The notes: generated by a model from the letters alone, not told the origin. DNA of 35,566 bases from Clostridiales bacterium (GCA_012517675.1 JAAYUL010000095.1:1-35566); one strand, 5' to 3'; counted from the first letter of the stretch, positions 1 to 8,931 are shown. Numbers and translations are program-made.

Positions 1-52
1 AAACAAACGTAAAACGGTATTTGATAACCCATGCATTTAAGTTATACCTGAA

Positions 53-430
53 TTAATACGAAAAAGCAATCAGTTTTAAAAAATCCGCCGCAAAATATCC
101 CGCCGAAAAGCAGGCCATCCCCGCAGAACAGGAAAGAAGGATGAACGCGGCGGCCTTTTTCTTCGCGTGCTCGTGGACCAGCTGCACGCTTTCCACCGTA
201 AAGGTGGAAAAGGTGGTGAACGCCCCGCAAAAACCGTCGCCGAACAGGACATACGGATTTCCGCCGACTCCCATGCCGCAGATGATTCCCAGCAGAAGCG
301 CGCCGGAAACATTGATCAAAAAGGTTCCAAGCGGGAACGTGTGTTTTTTCTTTCGAAGGATAAACGCGCCCAATCTGTAACGCGCCAGCGCGCCAAGCGC
401 ACCGCCCGAGGCAAGTAAAAACAAGGTCAA
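53..430 (-). CDS. crcB: CrcB/Fluc fluoride channel subunit (second gene of pair)
   Basis: 125 aa; GGALGALARYRLG, GTFLINVSGALLLG and GFCGAFTTFSTFTVE are hallmark CrcB motifs; overlaps the start of a second crcB. Confidence 0.93.
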   Translation of the reverse strand: MTLFLLASGGALGALARYRLGAFILRKKKHTFPLGTFLINVSGALLLGIICGMGVGGNPYVLFGDGFCGAFTTFSTFTVESVQLVHEHAKKKAAAFILLSCSAGMACFSAGYFAADFLKLIAFSY

Positions 431-819
431 GCCACTCGCCTCCGTTCAAGCCGTTTTGCACATAAAATGCCGAACCAAGCCGCTGCAAGTCCCAGAAGAA
501 CGGTCGCGCCGGCATACAGCGCGCAAAGCGCGGCGTTCCCGGAACCGGCCAGAAAAAAGGTCTCTTTGCAGAGGGTGGAAAAGGTGGTAAAGCCGCCGAG
601 AAAGCCCGTCGTGATCCCAAGCCGCAGGTCGGCGTGAATCGGAAGGCATTTAATAAAAAAGATCAGAAAGAAGCCAAGCAGAAAGCTGCCGAAAAGATTG
701 ACCGCCATGGTCAGAAACGGCAGATAAGGCTCGGGAACAGGAATCGGAATATGCTGCACGCCGAACCGGCACACCGCGCCCAGCGCGCCGCCGATTCCCA
801 CGGAAAAATTCTTTTTCAC
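427..819 (-). CDS. crcB: CrcB/Fluc fluoride channel subunit (first gene of pair)
   Basis: 130 aa; GGALGAVCRFGVQ, NLFGSFLLGF, GFLGGFTTFSTLCKE; 4-nt overlap with downstream crcB. Confidence 0.93.
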   Translation of the reverse strand: MKKNFSVGIGGALGAVCRFGVQHIPIPVPEPYLPFLTMAVNLFGSFLLGFFLIFFIKCLPIHADLRLGITTGFLGGFTTFSTLCKETFFLAGSGNAALCALYAGATVLLGLAAAWFGILCAKRLERRRVA

Positions 820-836
820 GATACATCCCCCGCAAG

Positions 837-874
837 AAATAGAAAAAGCTGATTTCCTGTAGAAACAGGCGTCA
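837..874 (-). terminator. Intrinsic terminator/attenuator in the crcB leader
   Basis: Minus-strand GCTGATGACGCCTGTTTCTACAGGAAATCAGCTTTTTCT: GCTGAT/ATCAGC and CCTGT/ACAGG stems followed by a T-run, between promoter and crcB start. Confidence 0.7.
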
Positions 875-986
875 TCAGCTCACCTTTTATAACACACAAT
901 CAGCGCGCGCCACCCAGTTTATGAAAAGACATCAGCTGCTGCAACGGCCTGCTCCGGCGGCCGTAAAACATTAATTTTATTTTTTA

Positions 987-1015
987 ATTATAGCATAACA
1001 CTTTGCATTTATCAA
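987..1015 (-). promoter_or_regulatory. Sigma-A-like promoter for crcB pair
   Basis: Minus strand TTGATA-17 nt-TATAAT. Confidence 0.75.
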
Positions 1016-1074
1016 TATTTGAATGATCTCTCTTTTCTCCCCGTTCGTTTCTTTTGTTTCGGGTCGAATTATGG

Positions 1075-1080
1075 TATAAT
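1075..1080 (+). promoter_or_regulatory. Extended -10 promoter element for FUSC-HAD gene
   Basis: TGGTATAAT upstream of ATG at 1114; weak -35. Confidence 0.5.
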
Positions 1081-1113
1081 AAAAAAAATTATTGTACGGA
1101 TAAGGGGTTCTGT

Positions 1114-2433
1114 ATGCCAAAAATCGGAATGAGGATCATAAAATCCGCGATCGCGGTATTTCTTTGCTTTGCTATTTATCTGATTCGGGGCGACGGAATC
1201 CCGTTTTATTCCGCTATCGCCGCCGTGCTCTGCATGCAGCCCGATGTTTCAAACAGCCGGAAAGTCGCTTTCAACCGAACGGTCGGCACTTTTATCGGCG
1301 GTTTTTTCGGTATGCTGTCCATGCTGATTGAAAAACAGTTTATTCCCCCGGAAATCCCCATTTTGAAGTATCTTCTGGTTTCCGCTTTGATCATCCCGCT
1401 GATTTATGTGACCGTGGCGCTGAAAAAGCCGACTTCCTCTTACATTACCTGCGTGGTTTTTATGAGCGTAACCGTTTCGCACGGGTTGGACGCCAATCCC
1501 TATTTATTCGCCCTCAACCGTATTGCGGATACATTGATCGGAATTTTTGTTTCTCTCGGTGTGAATGCCTTTCATATTCCGAAGCGCAAAAATTCCGGGC
1601 TTTTGTTTGTTTCGGACCTCTTCGGAACACTGATCAATTCCGGCGGGACTGTCAGCAGCTACTCCCGGGTCAAGCTGACGCACCTGATTCAGAAGGGCGC
1701 GATGATCACCGTGGCAAGCCGGCGTTCCGCAGCCTCCATTGTTCCTTTGCTTCAGGGAATCCCGTTCGAGCTGCCGATCATCACCCTGAACGGCGCGGCG
1801 CTTTACGACCTGAAATCCAAAACATACCTCTACTGTAAAACCATTCCCCGCTCCGCGGCAGCGGAAATCCTGGGCGTTTTTAAAACACACGGATTAAACT
1901 GCTTTACCCACACGATCATCAACGACATTCTGCACATCTATTACGGAACCTTTACCAACCCGGCGGAAGAGAAGCTGTACCATGAAAATAAATACCACCC
2001 GCTGAAAAACTATATTTGCAGTTCGGTGCCGGAGGAACGCGAAGCCGTATTTTTCCGCGCGGTGGATACGCTCGACATGGTGCGCCGTCTTTCCCGGGAA
2101 ATATTGCAGCTGAACTGCGGGGACAGCATCAGCACGGAATTTTACCCCTACAGTGCATACCCCGGCTACTATTTCCTTGAAATTTACAGCGCGGAGGCTT
2201 CCAAATCACACGCCGTTTTTGAGCTGCAGCGCAGGCTGGGCGCGGACCGTGTCGCCGCGTTCGGCGACGACAAAAGCGATATTTCCATGATTGCGGACGC
2301 GGATTACGGTTACGCCGTGGCAAACGCGGATGAAGCCATGACAGAGATCGCGCCGAACATCATCGGGAACCGGGACACCGATTCCGTTGTGAAAACAATG
2401 GAAAAACTGTTCCATTCCAAAAAACTGATCTGA
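1114..2433 (+). CDS. Fusion: N-terminal FUSC/aromatic-acid-exporter-like membrane domain plus C-terminal Cof-type HAD hydrolase domain
   Basis: N-term MRIIKSAIAVFLCFAIYLIRG...AVLCMQPDVSNSRKVAFNRTVGTFIGGFFG resembles FUSC/ArAE; C-term SDLFGTLINSGGTVS...TLNGAALYD...FGDDKSDISMIADADYGYAVANA is HAD-IIB. Start placed at 1114 (AAGGGG RBS); the ORF-track start at 1054 lies inside the promoter region. Confidence 0.8.
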   Translation: MPKIGMRIIKSAIAVFLCFAIYLIRGDGIPFYSAIAAVLCMQPDVSNSRKVAFNRTVGTFIGGFFGMLSMLIEKQFIPPEIPILKYLLVSALIIPLIYVTVALKKPTSSYITCVVFMSVTVSHGLDANPYLFALNRIADTLIGIFVSLGVNAFHIPKRKNSGLLFVSDLFGTLINSGGTVSSYSRVKLTHLIQKGAMITVASRRSAASIVPLLQGIPFELPIITLNGAALYDLKSKTYLYCKTIPRSAAAEILGVFKTHGLNCFTHTIINDILHIYYGTFTNPAEEKLYHENKYHPLKNYICSSVPEEREAVFFRAVDTLDMVRRLSREILQLNCGDSISTEFYPYSAYPGYYFLEIYSAEASKSHAVFELQRRLGADRVAAFGDDKSDISMIADADYGYAVANADEAMTEIAPNIIGNRDTDSVVKTMEKLFHSKKLI

Positions 2434-2526
2434 CCCGGCCGCCGCCAAATTTGAAACAAAACCCAAATTACGAAAAGGGGCCGCGGCAGCGTTCCGCCCC
2501 AACAGGGAAATGAAACGCCCTGACAC

Positions 2527-2571
2527 AAAGGATTTTTCGGGGCCTGTGCCCAACGGAAAATCCTTTTTTTT
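2527..2571 (+). terminator. Intrinsic terminator
   Basis: AAAGGATTTT...AAAATCCTTT stem then T-run. Confidence 0.8.
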
Positions 2572-2671
2572 GCATATTACAATATTTTAATTGACTATAA
2601 CAATCATTTATGGTATTGTAGTAACTGTATTAAGTAAGATAGTACAAATAGTAATGTGAGGAGTGGAAGCC

Positions 2672-3355
2672 ATGAGGCACTTTTTCAAACGCGTGAACCG
2701 CGGCATTTTGCTGGGCGTGATTTTGCTGATCGGGCTTACTGTCTTTATCTGGCAGGATGAAACCGTATTTCAAAAAGAAATTCCCTCCATTGAAAGCACC
2801 ACGGCTGCTTACATGGAAGGCATCGGAAAAATCAACACCTCCGGCAAGGATTTTCAGAAAATCGGCGCGACCATGACAAAGGAACAGCAAAAGGCAAAGC
2901 TGACAGAATTCACCGACTTCATCAACCGGTACTGGATCGAATCGGAGTCCAAAAACGCAATATCAAAATCGACCCTGATCGAACAAATAAAAGGTATGAT
3001 GGAAAAAGACAGCGGCGGAAACGGCTACATACAAAAATTCACCGTGAAACAAAACGGACAGCCAAAGGTCAGCAAAACGGGACCGGGCAGCGCCGATATC
3101 AATGCGGAATATACGTTTGTCATTGAATTCGCCGGTTGCCCAACGCTCTTTCTCGGGGATTACATCTACCCCATTGATAATTTATTCAATTACGGAAAAG
3201 ACTCCTCTTCCACCGAAAAGGTTGACCCCACACGCAAACGCTTCACGTTGAACACGCAGCTCACGGTCAGCCTTGAAAAAGTGGGCGGAAGCTGGAAAAT
3301 CTGCGCCGCATCAGGCGGGTTCAACTCCAGCGGAGAACCTGTCGACATTGAATAG
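2672..3355 (+). CDS. Single-TM extracytoplasmic protein of unknown function, first gene of ABC operon
   Basis: RGILLGVILLIGLTVFIWQD anchor then soluble domain; GTGAGGAG RBS; immediately upstream of ABC ATPase. Confidence 0.7.
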   Translation: MRHFFKRVNRGILLGVILLIGLTVFIWQDETVFQKEIPSIESTTAAYMEGIGKINTSGKDFQKIGATMTKEQQKAKLTEFTDFINRYWIESESKNAISKSTLIEQIKGMMEKDSGGNGYIQKFTVKQNGQPKVSKTGPGSADINAEYTFVIEFAGCPTLFLGDYIYPIDNLFNYGKDSSSTEKVDPTRKRFTLNTQLTVSLEKVGGSWKICAASGGFNSSGEPVDIE

Positions 3356-3366
3356 GAGGTGTTCGG

Positions 3367-4311
3367 ATGACAACCGCACTGAAACTGGAACATATCAGTA
3401 AAACCATCGGAAAGAAGCAAATTCTTCACGATATTTCCTTTGAGACCTACGCCGGAGAAGTATTCGGCTTTTTAGGCCCGAACGGAGCCGGTAAGACCAC
3501 CACGATCAAAATCATTGTGGGGCTTCTGTGTCTGGACGAAGGCGCGATCACGGTATGCGGAACGGCGCTCAAAAACCATTTTGAAAAAGCGATGCAGAAC
3601 ATCGGCGGGATTGTGGAAAACCCGGAAATGTATAAATATCTGACCGGAATGCAGAACCTTCGCCAGTACGCGAGGATGCGCGGCAATGTTTCGCAGAAGC
3701 GGATTGACGAGGTTGTGGAAATGGTCGGTTTAAGCAACCGCATTCACGAAAAGGTCGGGCATTATTCGCTCGGAATGCGCCAGCGGCTGGGAGTCGCGCA
3801 GTCCATTCTTCATCACCCGAAGGTGCTGATTCTGGACGAACCCACCAACGGCCTTGACCCCGCCGGGATCAAGGAGCTGCGCGATATTCTGAAAAATCTG
3901 GCCCATAAAGAAGGCGTCGGCGTCCTGGTTTCCTCCCACCTGATGTCCGAAATGGAAATGATGTGCGACCGCGTCGGCATTATTGCGGAAGGAAAACTGA
4001 TCGGCGTGCAGACGGTGGAAGAACTGATTTCCACCTCCTCCGGCGGAAAAACCGGCTTTGTATTCACCGTAAGCGACGTGCCGCGCGCGCTGGAGCTGAT
4101 TGCCGGCCTGAATCAGGAAGCGACCCGGCTGGACGGCAGGCGCTTTCAGGTCGCGCTGCCGAGCGGTGAAACCGACGAACCGGTGAGCGCAATCTGCGCG
4201 AAGCTGATCGGCGCGGGGATCGGGCTTTACGGGGCCGCGCCCATGGAAAACAAGAAGCTGGAGGATGTGTTCATCGCTCTGACGGAGACGGGAGGCAAGC
4301 AAATTGGGTAA
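3367..4311 (+). CDS. ABC transporter ATP-binding protein (BcrA/CcmA-like)
   Basis: Walker A GPNGAGKTTT, signature YSLGMRQRLGVAQ, Walker B VLILDEPTNGLDP. Confidence 0.95.
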   Translation: MTTALKLEHISKTIGKKQILHDISFETYAGEVFGFLGPNGAGKTTTIKIIVGLLCLDEGAITVCGTALKNHFEKAMQNIGGIVENPEMYKYLTGMQNLRQYARMRGNVSQKRIDEVVEMVGLSNRIHEKVGHYSLGMRQRLGVAQSILHHPKVLILDEPTNGLDPAGIKELRDILKNLAHKEGVGVLVSSHLMSEMEMMCDRVGIIAEGKLIGVQTVEELISTSSGGKTGFVFTVSDVPRALELIAGLNQEATRLDGRRFQVALPSGETDEPVSAICAKLIGAGIGLYGAAPMENKKLEDVFIALTETGGKQIG

Positions 4312-5722
4312 GTTTTTTAAACTGGTACAAAACGAATATATTAAAATTTTAAATCGAATCAGCACCTGGATCATTCTCGGCCTTGTCGTGCTGGCCGCTC
4401 TCGGCCTTTGCCTGGTTTCTGTTTTGGTGAAGAACGAAATGAACCGAAACAACGACACATATTCTCAGAGCACCTATACGGACGGAATGTACGACAGCGA
4501 AATCGCGTACCAGAAGGATTCCAAGCCGGAGGGCTATGAGCAAATGATCGAAGCGCTTGAGTTTCTGCGGGACAACAAAATCCCCTATGCGGACTGGAGG
4601 TACGCGGCCGCGAATGACATGGCGCAGGTCAAAACACAGCTCGCGTCGGCTTCCGCCTCCGGTCTGGACGACGCAACGGTAAAAGCGCTGACCAAAACGG
4701 CGCAGGATTATAAAAACGCAATCCTCGCCAAGGACTGGAAAGCCTATTATCAGATAAAAATTGATGTGATTCAGGAGGACGCGTCTCTTTCCAAAGAAGA
4801 AAAAGAAATGCAGGAGTGGCAGTACCAATACCGACTTGGGCATGACCTGAAACCCGGCTCCGACTGGAAATCCAACCTGATTACGGAAACCGCGACGCTG
4901 AAAGCACAGGTTGCCTCCATGCGGAAGGAGCAGGAAAGCGGTACCGCGCAGGATATGGAAAAGCTGAATCAAAACGTCGACAAGATTCAGGCCAATTTGT
5001 ACCGGATAGAACACAATATCCGCCTCGACATCGCCTCCGCCGGGCTGACGCACCCTCAGGGCACGCTGGGATTCTGGGATGTTTTCTCCACCTCTTCCAA
5101 AATGATCTCCGTCATCAGTCTGTTGATTATTGTCATTGCCGGCAGCTGCGTCGCCAGTGAATTTTCCTCCGGCACCATTAAATTTCTGCTGATCAACCCG
5201 GTCAAACGCGGCAAGATTCTGTTTTCCAAATACGTAATGGTCGTTTCGTTCGCCTATCTGATGCTGCTTTTCTTCTTTATTCTGAACGCTCTGTTCTGCA
5301 TGATGTTTTACGGCACCGGCGACCTCGGGATTCCATACCTGTCCGTCGCGGGCGGTACGGTCCACAGCACGCCCGGATTTGCGTACATTGCGGGGAAGTA
5401 TCTGCTGGCCAGCGTGGATATTCTGGTCATGGCAACGCTCGCATTCGCCATCTCTTCGCTGATTCGCAGCTCCGCGCTGGCAATCGGCGTGGGCGCGTTT
5501 GCCATGCTGGGCGGCAACACGCTGATTTTGATCCTGAAGCAGGCGCTCAATCTGGACTGGGCGCGCTACCTGATTTTCGCCAACACAAATCTTTCCTCCA
5601 TTATGGACGGCAGCTCCCTGTTCGCGCACCAATCGGTGCAGTTTGCATTGATTGTGGTCGCCGTTCACATGTTCGTTTTCCTTCTGACCGCATGGGACGG
5701 TTTTGTCCGGCGGGAGGTCTGA
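4304..5722 (+). CDS. ABC-2 type transporter permease
   Basis: N-term TM, large extracytoplasmic helical region, C-term multi-TM block with SCVASEFSSGTIKFLLINPVKRGKILFSKY; overlaps ATPase gene. Confidence 0.9.
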   Translation: MGKFFKLVQNEYIKILNRISTWIILGLVVLAALGLCLVSVLVKNEMNRNNDTYSQSTYTDGMYDSEIAYQKDSKPEGYEQMIEALEFLRDNKIPYADWRYAAANDMAQVKTQLASASASGLDDATVKALTKTAQDYKNAILAKDWKAYYQIKIDVIQEDASLSKEEKEMQEWQYQYRLGHDLKPGSDWKSNLITETATLKAQVASMRKEQESGTAQDMEKLNQNVDKIQANLYRIEHNIRLDIASAGLTHPQGTLGFWDVFSTSSKMISVISLLIIVIAGSCVASEFSSGTIKFLLINPVKRGKILFSKYVMVVSFAYLMLLFFFILNALFCMMFYGTGDLGIPYLSVAGGTVHSTPGFAYIAGKYLLASVDILVMATLAFAISSLIRSSALAIGVGAFAMLGGNTLILILKQALNLDWARYLIFANTNLSSIMDGSSLFAHQSVQFALIVVAVHMFVFLLTAWDGFVRREV

Positions 5723-5782
5723 TGGATTCCGCCTGTGAAAAGAAATTTATCATAATTTAAAATTAAATCAGTGCTGTTCCGC

Positions 5783-5827
5783 AAGGGCCTGTTTGTCGAT
5801 CCGTGTTGGATCGACAAACAGGCCCTT
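5783..5827. terminator. Perfect 20-bp hairpin, intrinsic terminator
   Basis: AAGGGCCTGTTTGTCGATCC-GTGTT-GGATCGACAAACAGGCCCTT followed by CTTTT. Confidence 0.88.
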
Positions 5828-5946
5828 CTTTTCCGCCGCTGACATAAAATGGCCGTTACGACAGTATTAACGAATAATAAGCAATCAAAATTCGGTTAAA
5901 ATGTACATTTATTTTACACATACACATTATATGTTGATAAATTTGA

Positions 5947-5975
5947 TTGACAAATATTTACAATAAACATATAAT
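5947..5975 (+). promoter_or_regulatory. Consensus sigma-A promoter of the secreted-protein/ABC cassette
   Basis: TTGACA-17 nt-TATAAT, exact consensus. Confidence 0.85.
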
Positions 5976-6018
5976 ATTATTATAAGGCATTAAAAAATTC
6001 CTTTTTTTTTGCTATTTG

Positions 6019-6040
6019 CTATAAATAGTATGCGTGTTAG
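6019..6040 (+). repeat. Left arm of 22-bp inverted repeat flanking secreted-protein gene
   Basis: CTATAAATAGTATGCGTGTTAG; matches reverse complement of 6527-6548 at 20/22. Confidence 0.85.
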
Positions 6041-6059
6041 CAAAAAGGAGGTCAAAGAT

Positions 6060-6494
6060 ATGGCGAAAAGAGTATTCGCTTTCGTTTTCGCGGTAGCTCT
6101 ATTAACTGCAAATATTCTTCCAGCATTTGCAAAAACAGTTTATCAACAAAGAAATTTATACCGATCATGGTCGGATGATTATCAGAGAGTCCATATGTAT
6201 TATGACATCGGATCTACATGGCCTTATGATGATGTAAATGCCGAAACACATGTCACCGTATATGGTAATGGTGGCGGTGAATGGGGAGCCGCATATGTCA
6301 GAGTTACTTGCTCCGATGGAACATCACGCTCTGATTGGGAAACAAGCGTTTGCCAATATAATATTATGGCGACAAATACTGTTACGGTTCCTGGTCACGA
6401 TTATGCTTCTCAGGTGAATTATTATGGAAATGTACAAAAACCTATGGGATCTATACAAAACGTTTGGGATATTTATGTAACTTCTAGTGTTTAA
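6060..6494 (+). CDS. Small secreted protein of unknown family (candidate bacteriocin or extracellular factor)
   Basis: Start at 6060 behind AAAAAGGAGG; signal peptide MAKRVFAFVFAVALLTANILPAFA-K; mature part rich in Tyr/Trp/Gly with two Cys. Confidence 0.8.
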   Translation: MAKRVFAFVFAVALLTANILPAFAKTVYQQRNLYRSWSDDYQRVHMYYDIGSTWPYDDVNAETHVTVYGNGGGEWGAAYVRVTCSDGTSRSDWETSVCQYNIMATNTVTVPGHDYASQVNYYGNVQKPMGSIQNVWDIYVTSSV

Positions 6495-6526
6495 TTTCAT
6501 TACTTATTATTAAATAAAATGTAAAA

Positions 6527-6548
6527 CTAACACGCATATTATTTATTG
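6527..6548 (-). repeat. Right arm of 22-bp inverted repeat flanking secreted-protein gene
   Basis: CTAACACGCATATTATTTATTG; reverse complement CAATAAATAATATGCGTGTTAG. Confidence 0.85.
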
Positions 6549-6567
6549 TCTCGAAAGGAACGAAATC

Positions 6568-7689
6568 ATGAAACAATGGAGCCTTGCTTTCGATAATATT
6601 AAAAATTTGTTCAGGAAAAACAAATTAATATTTATGTTGTTTTTTATCGGTATGACCGTATGCATTATTTGCTTCATTTATTTTTACGGCAATACGATGT
6701 CCTATAAGGTCAATGAAGCAAAAAACTTAGACTTGCTGCGAACTTACCGTATCACATTCTCTCCGGCAGAACAAACGGATCATCATATGCCGGCTTTTTT
6801 GGACGGCGAGCCTGTGGAGGATATCATCCTGCAAAGCGAAATTCCGTTTCAAAAAATTCAATATCAGGAAATGAATTCCATCTTTAAAGAAATGTACCAG
6901 AATGGTGCCGTTCCATTTTGTGCCTCAGTGAAAAACCGCACGACTCTGTATGCGGAGCAGGGAAGGGTAACCTTTCACCCCGATGAATTGGAAAACGCCT
7001 CACCCGTATTGATCGTCCCTTATTTATTTCTCAGCAGGCACAGCATCTCAAATCAAGATCACCCGTTACTGATTGACGGAACCCGTTTCCGGATGATTGG
7101 GGCATGCACGCTGAACACTTTTTATATTCCTGTCAATACCTTTTTCAAAATGGGTCTTTCCTCAACCGGAATGAAGGTTGTATTCAAAAACATTTTAAGC
7201 GTTCAGCAGGAACAAGCCTTTTACCGTAAGATCAACGCGCGGTTTCCCTCCGCTAAAATCACCGGACCGGAACCGTTTAAGGAATTTCAGAAAGAGAACG
7301 CTCCCACCGAACTTTTTATGGTCGGCATCGTATATGTAATGGCGTTAATCTCCTTTATGTTCCTTATGAAATATATGATTGACGAAAACCGCAGGGAACT
7401 GGTCATTTACTCCATTGCAGGCGCGTCGCAAAGACAAATATCAAGGCAGCTGATTCTCCAGATTACCCTCTTATCTGTTCTCGCAAGTATCGCTGCAATT
7501 GCGCTTTATGTTTGTTTTTACAACCTGTTATTTTCAAAAATAAACATTACCGAAAACATCACCTATAATTGGCGGGATTATGGAATCATTTTAATTTTCT
7601 CCGTCCTGCTTGCCGATCTCACCGCCTACCCGTTCCTCCTGAGCTGCCGGGCAAAATCGATCGTCCAGTTAAAAAACAAGTGTGAATAA
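6568..7689 (+). CDS. FtsX/MacB-like ABC half-permease
   Basis: N-term TM, about 200-aa extracytoplasmic domain, three C-term TMs (VGIVYVMALISFMFLMKYM; RQISRQLILQITLLSVLASIAAIALYV). Confidence 0.75.
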   Translation: MKQWSLAFDNIKNLFRKNKLIFMLFFIGMTVCIICFIYFYGNTMSYKVNEAKNLDLLRTYRITFSPAEQTDHHMPAFLDGEPVEDIILQSEIPFQKIQYQEMNSIFKEMYQNGAVPFCASVKNRTTLYAEQGRVTFHPDELENASPVLIVPYLFLSRHSISNQDHPLLIDGTRFRMIGACTLNTFYIPVNTFFKMGLSSTGMKVVFKNILSVQQEQAFYRKINARFPSAKITGPEPFKEFQKENAPTELFMVGIVYVMALISFMFLMKYMIDENRRELVIYSIAGASQRQISRQLILQITLLSVLASIAAIALYVCFYNLLFSKINITENITYNWRDYGIILIFSVLLADLTAYPFLLSCRAKSIVQLKNKCE

Positions 7690-7701
7690 AAGAGGATAAA
7701 A

Positions 7702-8931
7702 ATGAAGCATCTTAAATTTATTTTCAGTTTATACAGCAAAAACTGGCTCTCTGCAATCCTTTTGATTTTTGTCACCTCTGTTTCCCTGTTTACGCTGACG
7801 AACGCAATCGGCAAATACCAGTTTTATCATTATTCTCTGGATTTGTTTTCGTCAACAAAATTAAACGACCATGATGTGTATTTCATGCCGTTTGTATCGG
7901 AAGATCAAAGGAAAGACCCCGAAAGTAACTATTTGAGCATGGAGCAGGCCACGTCAAATGCGGTTCAGCAGATTAAAAACACAGCGGGAGTAGAAGCAGT
8001 CATTCAAAGCCCCTTCCTTATTTCGGGAGAATATAAGGGCAATTCCCTATTAATGGCTATTTACGACCGGGAATTGAACGAAAAATTTTCGCTGCCGCTG
8101 GAAACCGGAACCTGGTTTCGCAATACAGCCAAAACAAAAAACGCAGAAGCAATCGCGGGCGGTTACTCCTTTCAGAACGTACAAGTCGGTTCTGCCATTC
8201 ATGTGGAATATAAAAAAGGGAACGGAATAACAAAAGAAATTGATCTGAAAATCGTGGGCAAACTGAAGGATCCGTCCGCTTTCCCAAATTTTTCTTTGAG
8301 CGGTACAACGATTTTTGCTGACGATATCTGGAAATGGCAGGATGTTCTGATCCTCAATCAGAAAAATCTGCCGGATGATGTCGGAAAGGACGCCCAAGTA
8401 TCCGGAAGTAATTTTTTTATTTCCATCCGCAGCCAAGCAAATTATGACGCTGCGGTTCGGAGCATTGAACAATTCGGAACGGTAAAACCCTATCGCAAAA
8501 TTCTGAGCGATTCCAGTATCAACGCAGAAAACAAAATAAGGCAAAATCTTCCGATTCCGCTTTTTTTCCTTTTCATTTCGAGCATGACGCAGCTAAGCGT
8601 TTCCGTCCTTTTTGTCAACAAAAAGATCCCGGAATTCGGGATCTATTATTTATACGGCTGCACCAAATTCCGATATTTCTGCTCTTTAATGATTTGCATT
8701 ACGGCGCTCGCACTGGTTTCCGTTCTGATCAATTTTGTTATGGTGGTCGAATGTCCGGCGCTGCTGCATTATGGAATTTTAAATCTGGGTCATGTGGTTT
8801 TCGATTGCAGACAGATTTTTTCTTTTGTTCTGCCTTATGAAATCATCAGCCTGCTCTGTTCCATCCTTTTCTGCTTCAGTATATTCCGAAAAAAAACTCC
8901 CATTGAACTGTACAGGAGGCTCGAATCATGA
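7702..8931 (+). CDS. FtsX/MacB-like ABC half-permease
   Basis: Same 1+3 TM layout; 4-nt overlap with ATPase start (8928). Confidence 0.75.
   Translation: MKHLKFIFSLYSKNWLSAILLIFVTSVSLFTLTNAIGKYQFYHYSLDLFSSTKLNDHDVYFMPFVSEDQRKDPESNYLSMEQATSNAVQQIKNTAGVEAVIQSPFLISGEYKGNSLLMAIYDRELNEKFSLPLETGTWFRNTAKTKNAEAIAGGYSFQNVQVGSAIHVEYKKGNGITKEIDLKIVGKLKDPSAFPNFSLSGTTIFADDIWKWQDVLILNQKNLPDDVGKDAQVSGSNFFISIRSQANYDAAVRSIEQFGTVKPYRKILSDSSINAENKIRQNLPIPLFFLFISSMTQLSVSVLFVNKKIPEFGIYYLYGCTKFRYFCSLMICITALALVSVLINFVMVVECPALLHYGILNLGHVVFDCRQIFSFVLPYEIISLLCSILFCFSIFRKKTPIELYRRLES

Noticed and set aside
860-960. Canonical fluoride riboswitch call
   Set aside because: 3' GCTGATGACGCCT element fits but the 5' GGxGATGGxxTTCxCC element was not found, so it is reported only as an attenuator-like leader.
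4349-5668. 439-aa minus-strand ORF opposite ABC-2 permease
   Set aside because: Antisense shadow of a convincing membrane-protein gene; no RBS or domain.
6009-6059. Upstream start MLFAINSMRVSKKEVKD for the secreted protein
   Set aside because: Strong RBS AAAAAGGAGG positions the start at 6060, giving a clean signal peptide.
6060-6494. Lactococcin 972 family assignment
   Set aside because: Locus layout is similar, but size and sequence pattern of the secreted protein do not match the Lcn972 family as I know it.
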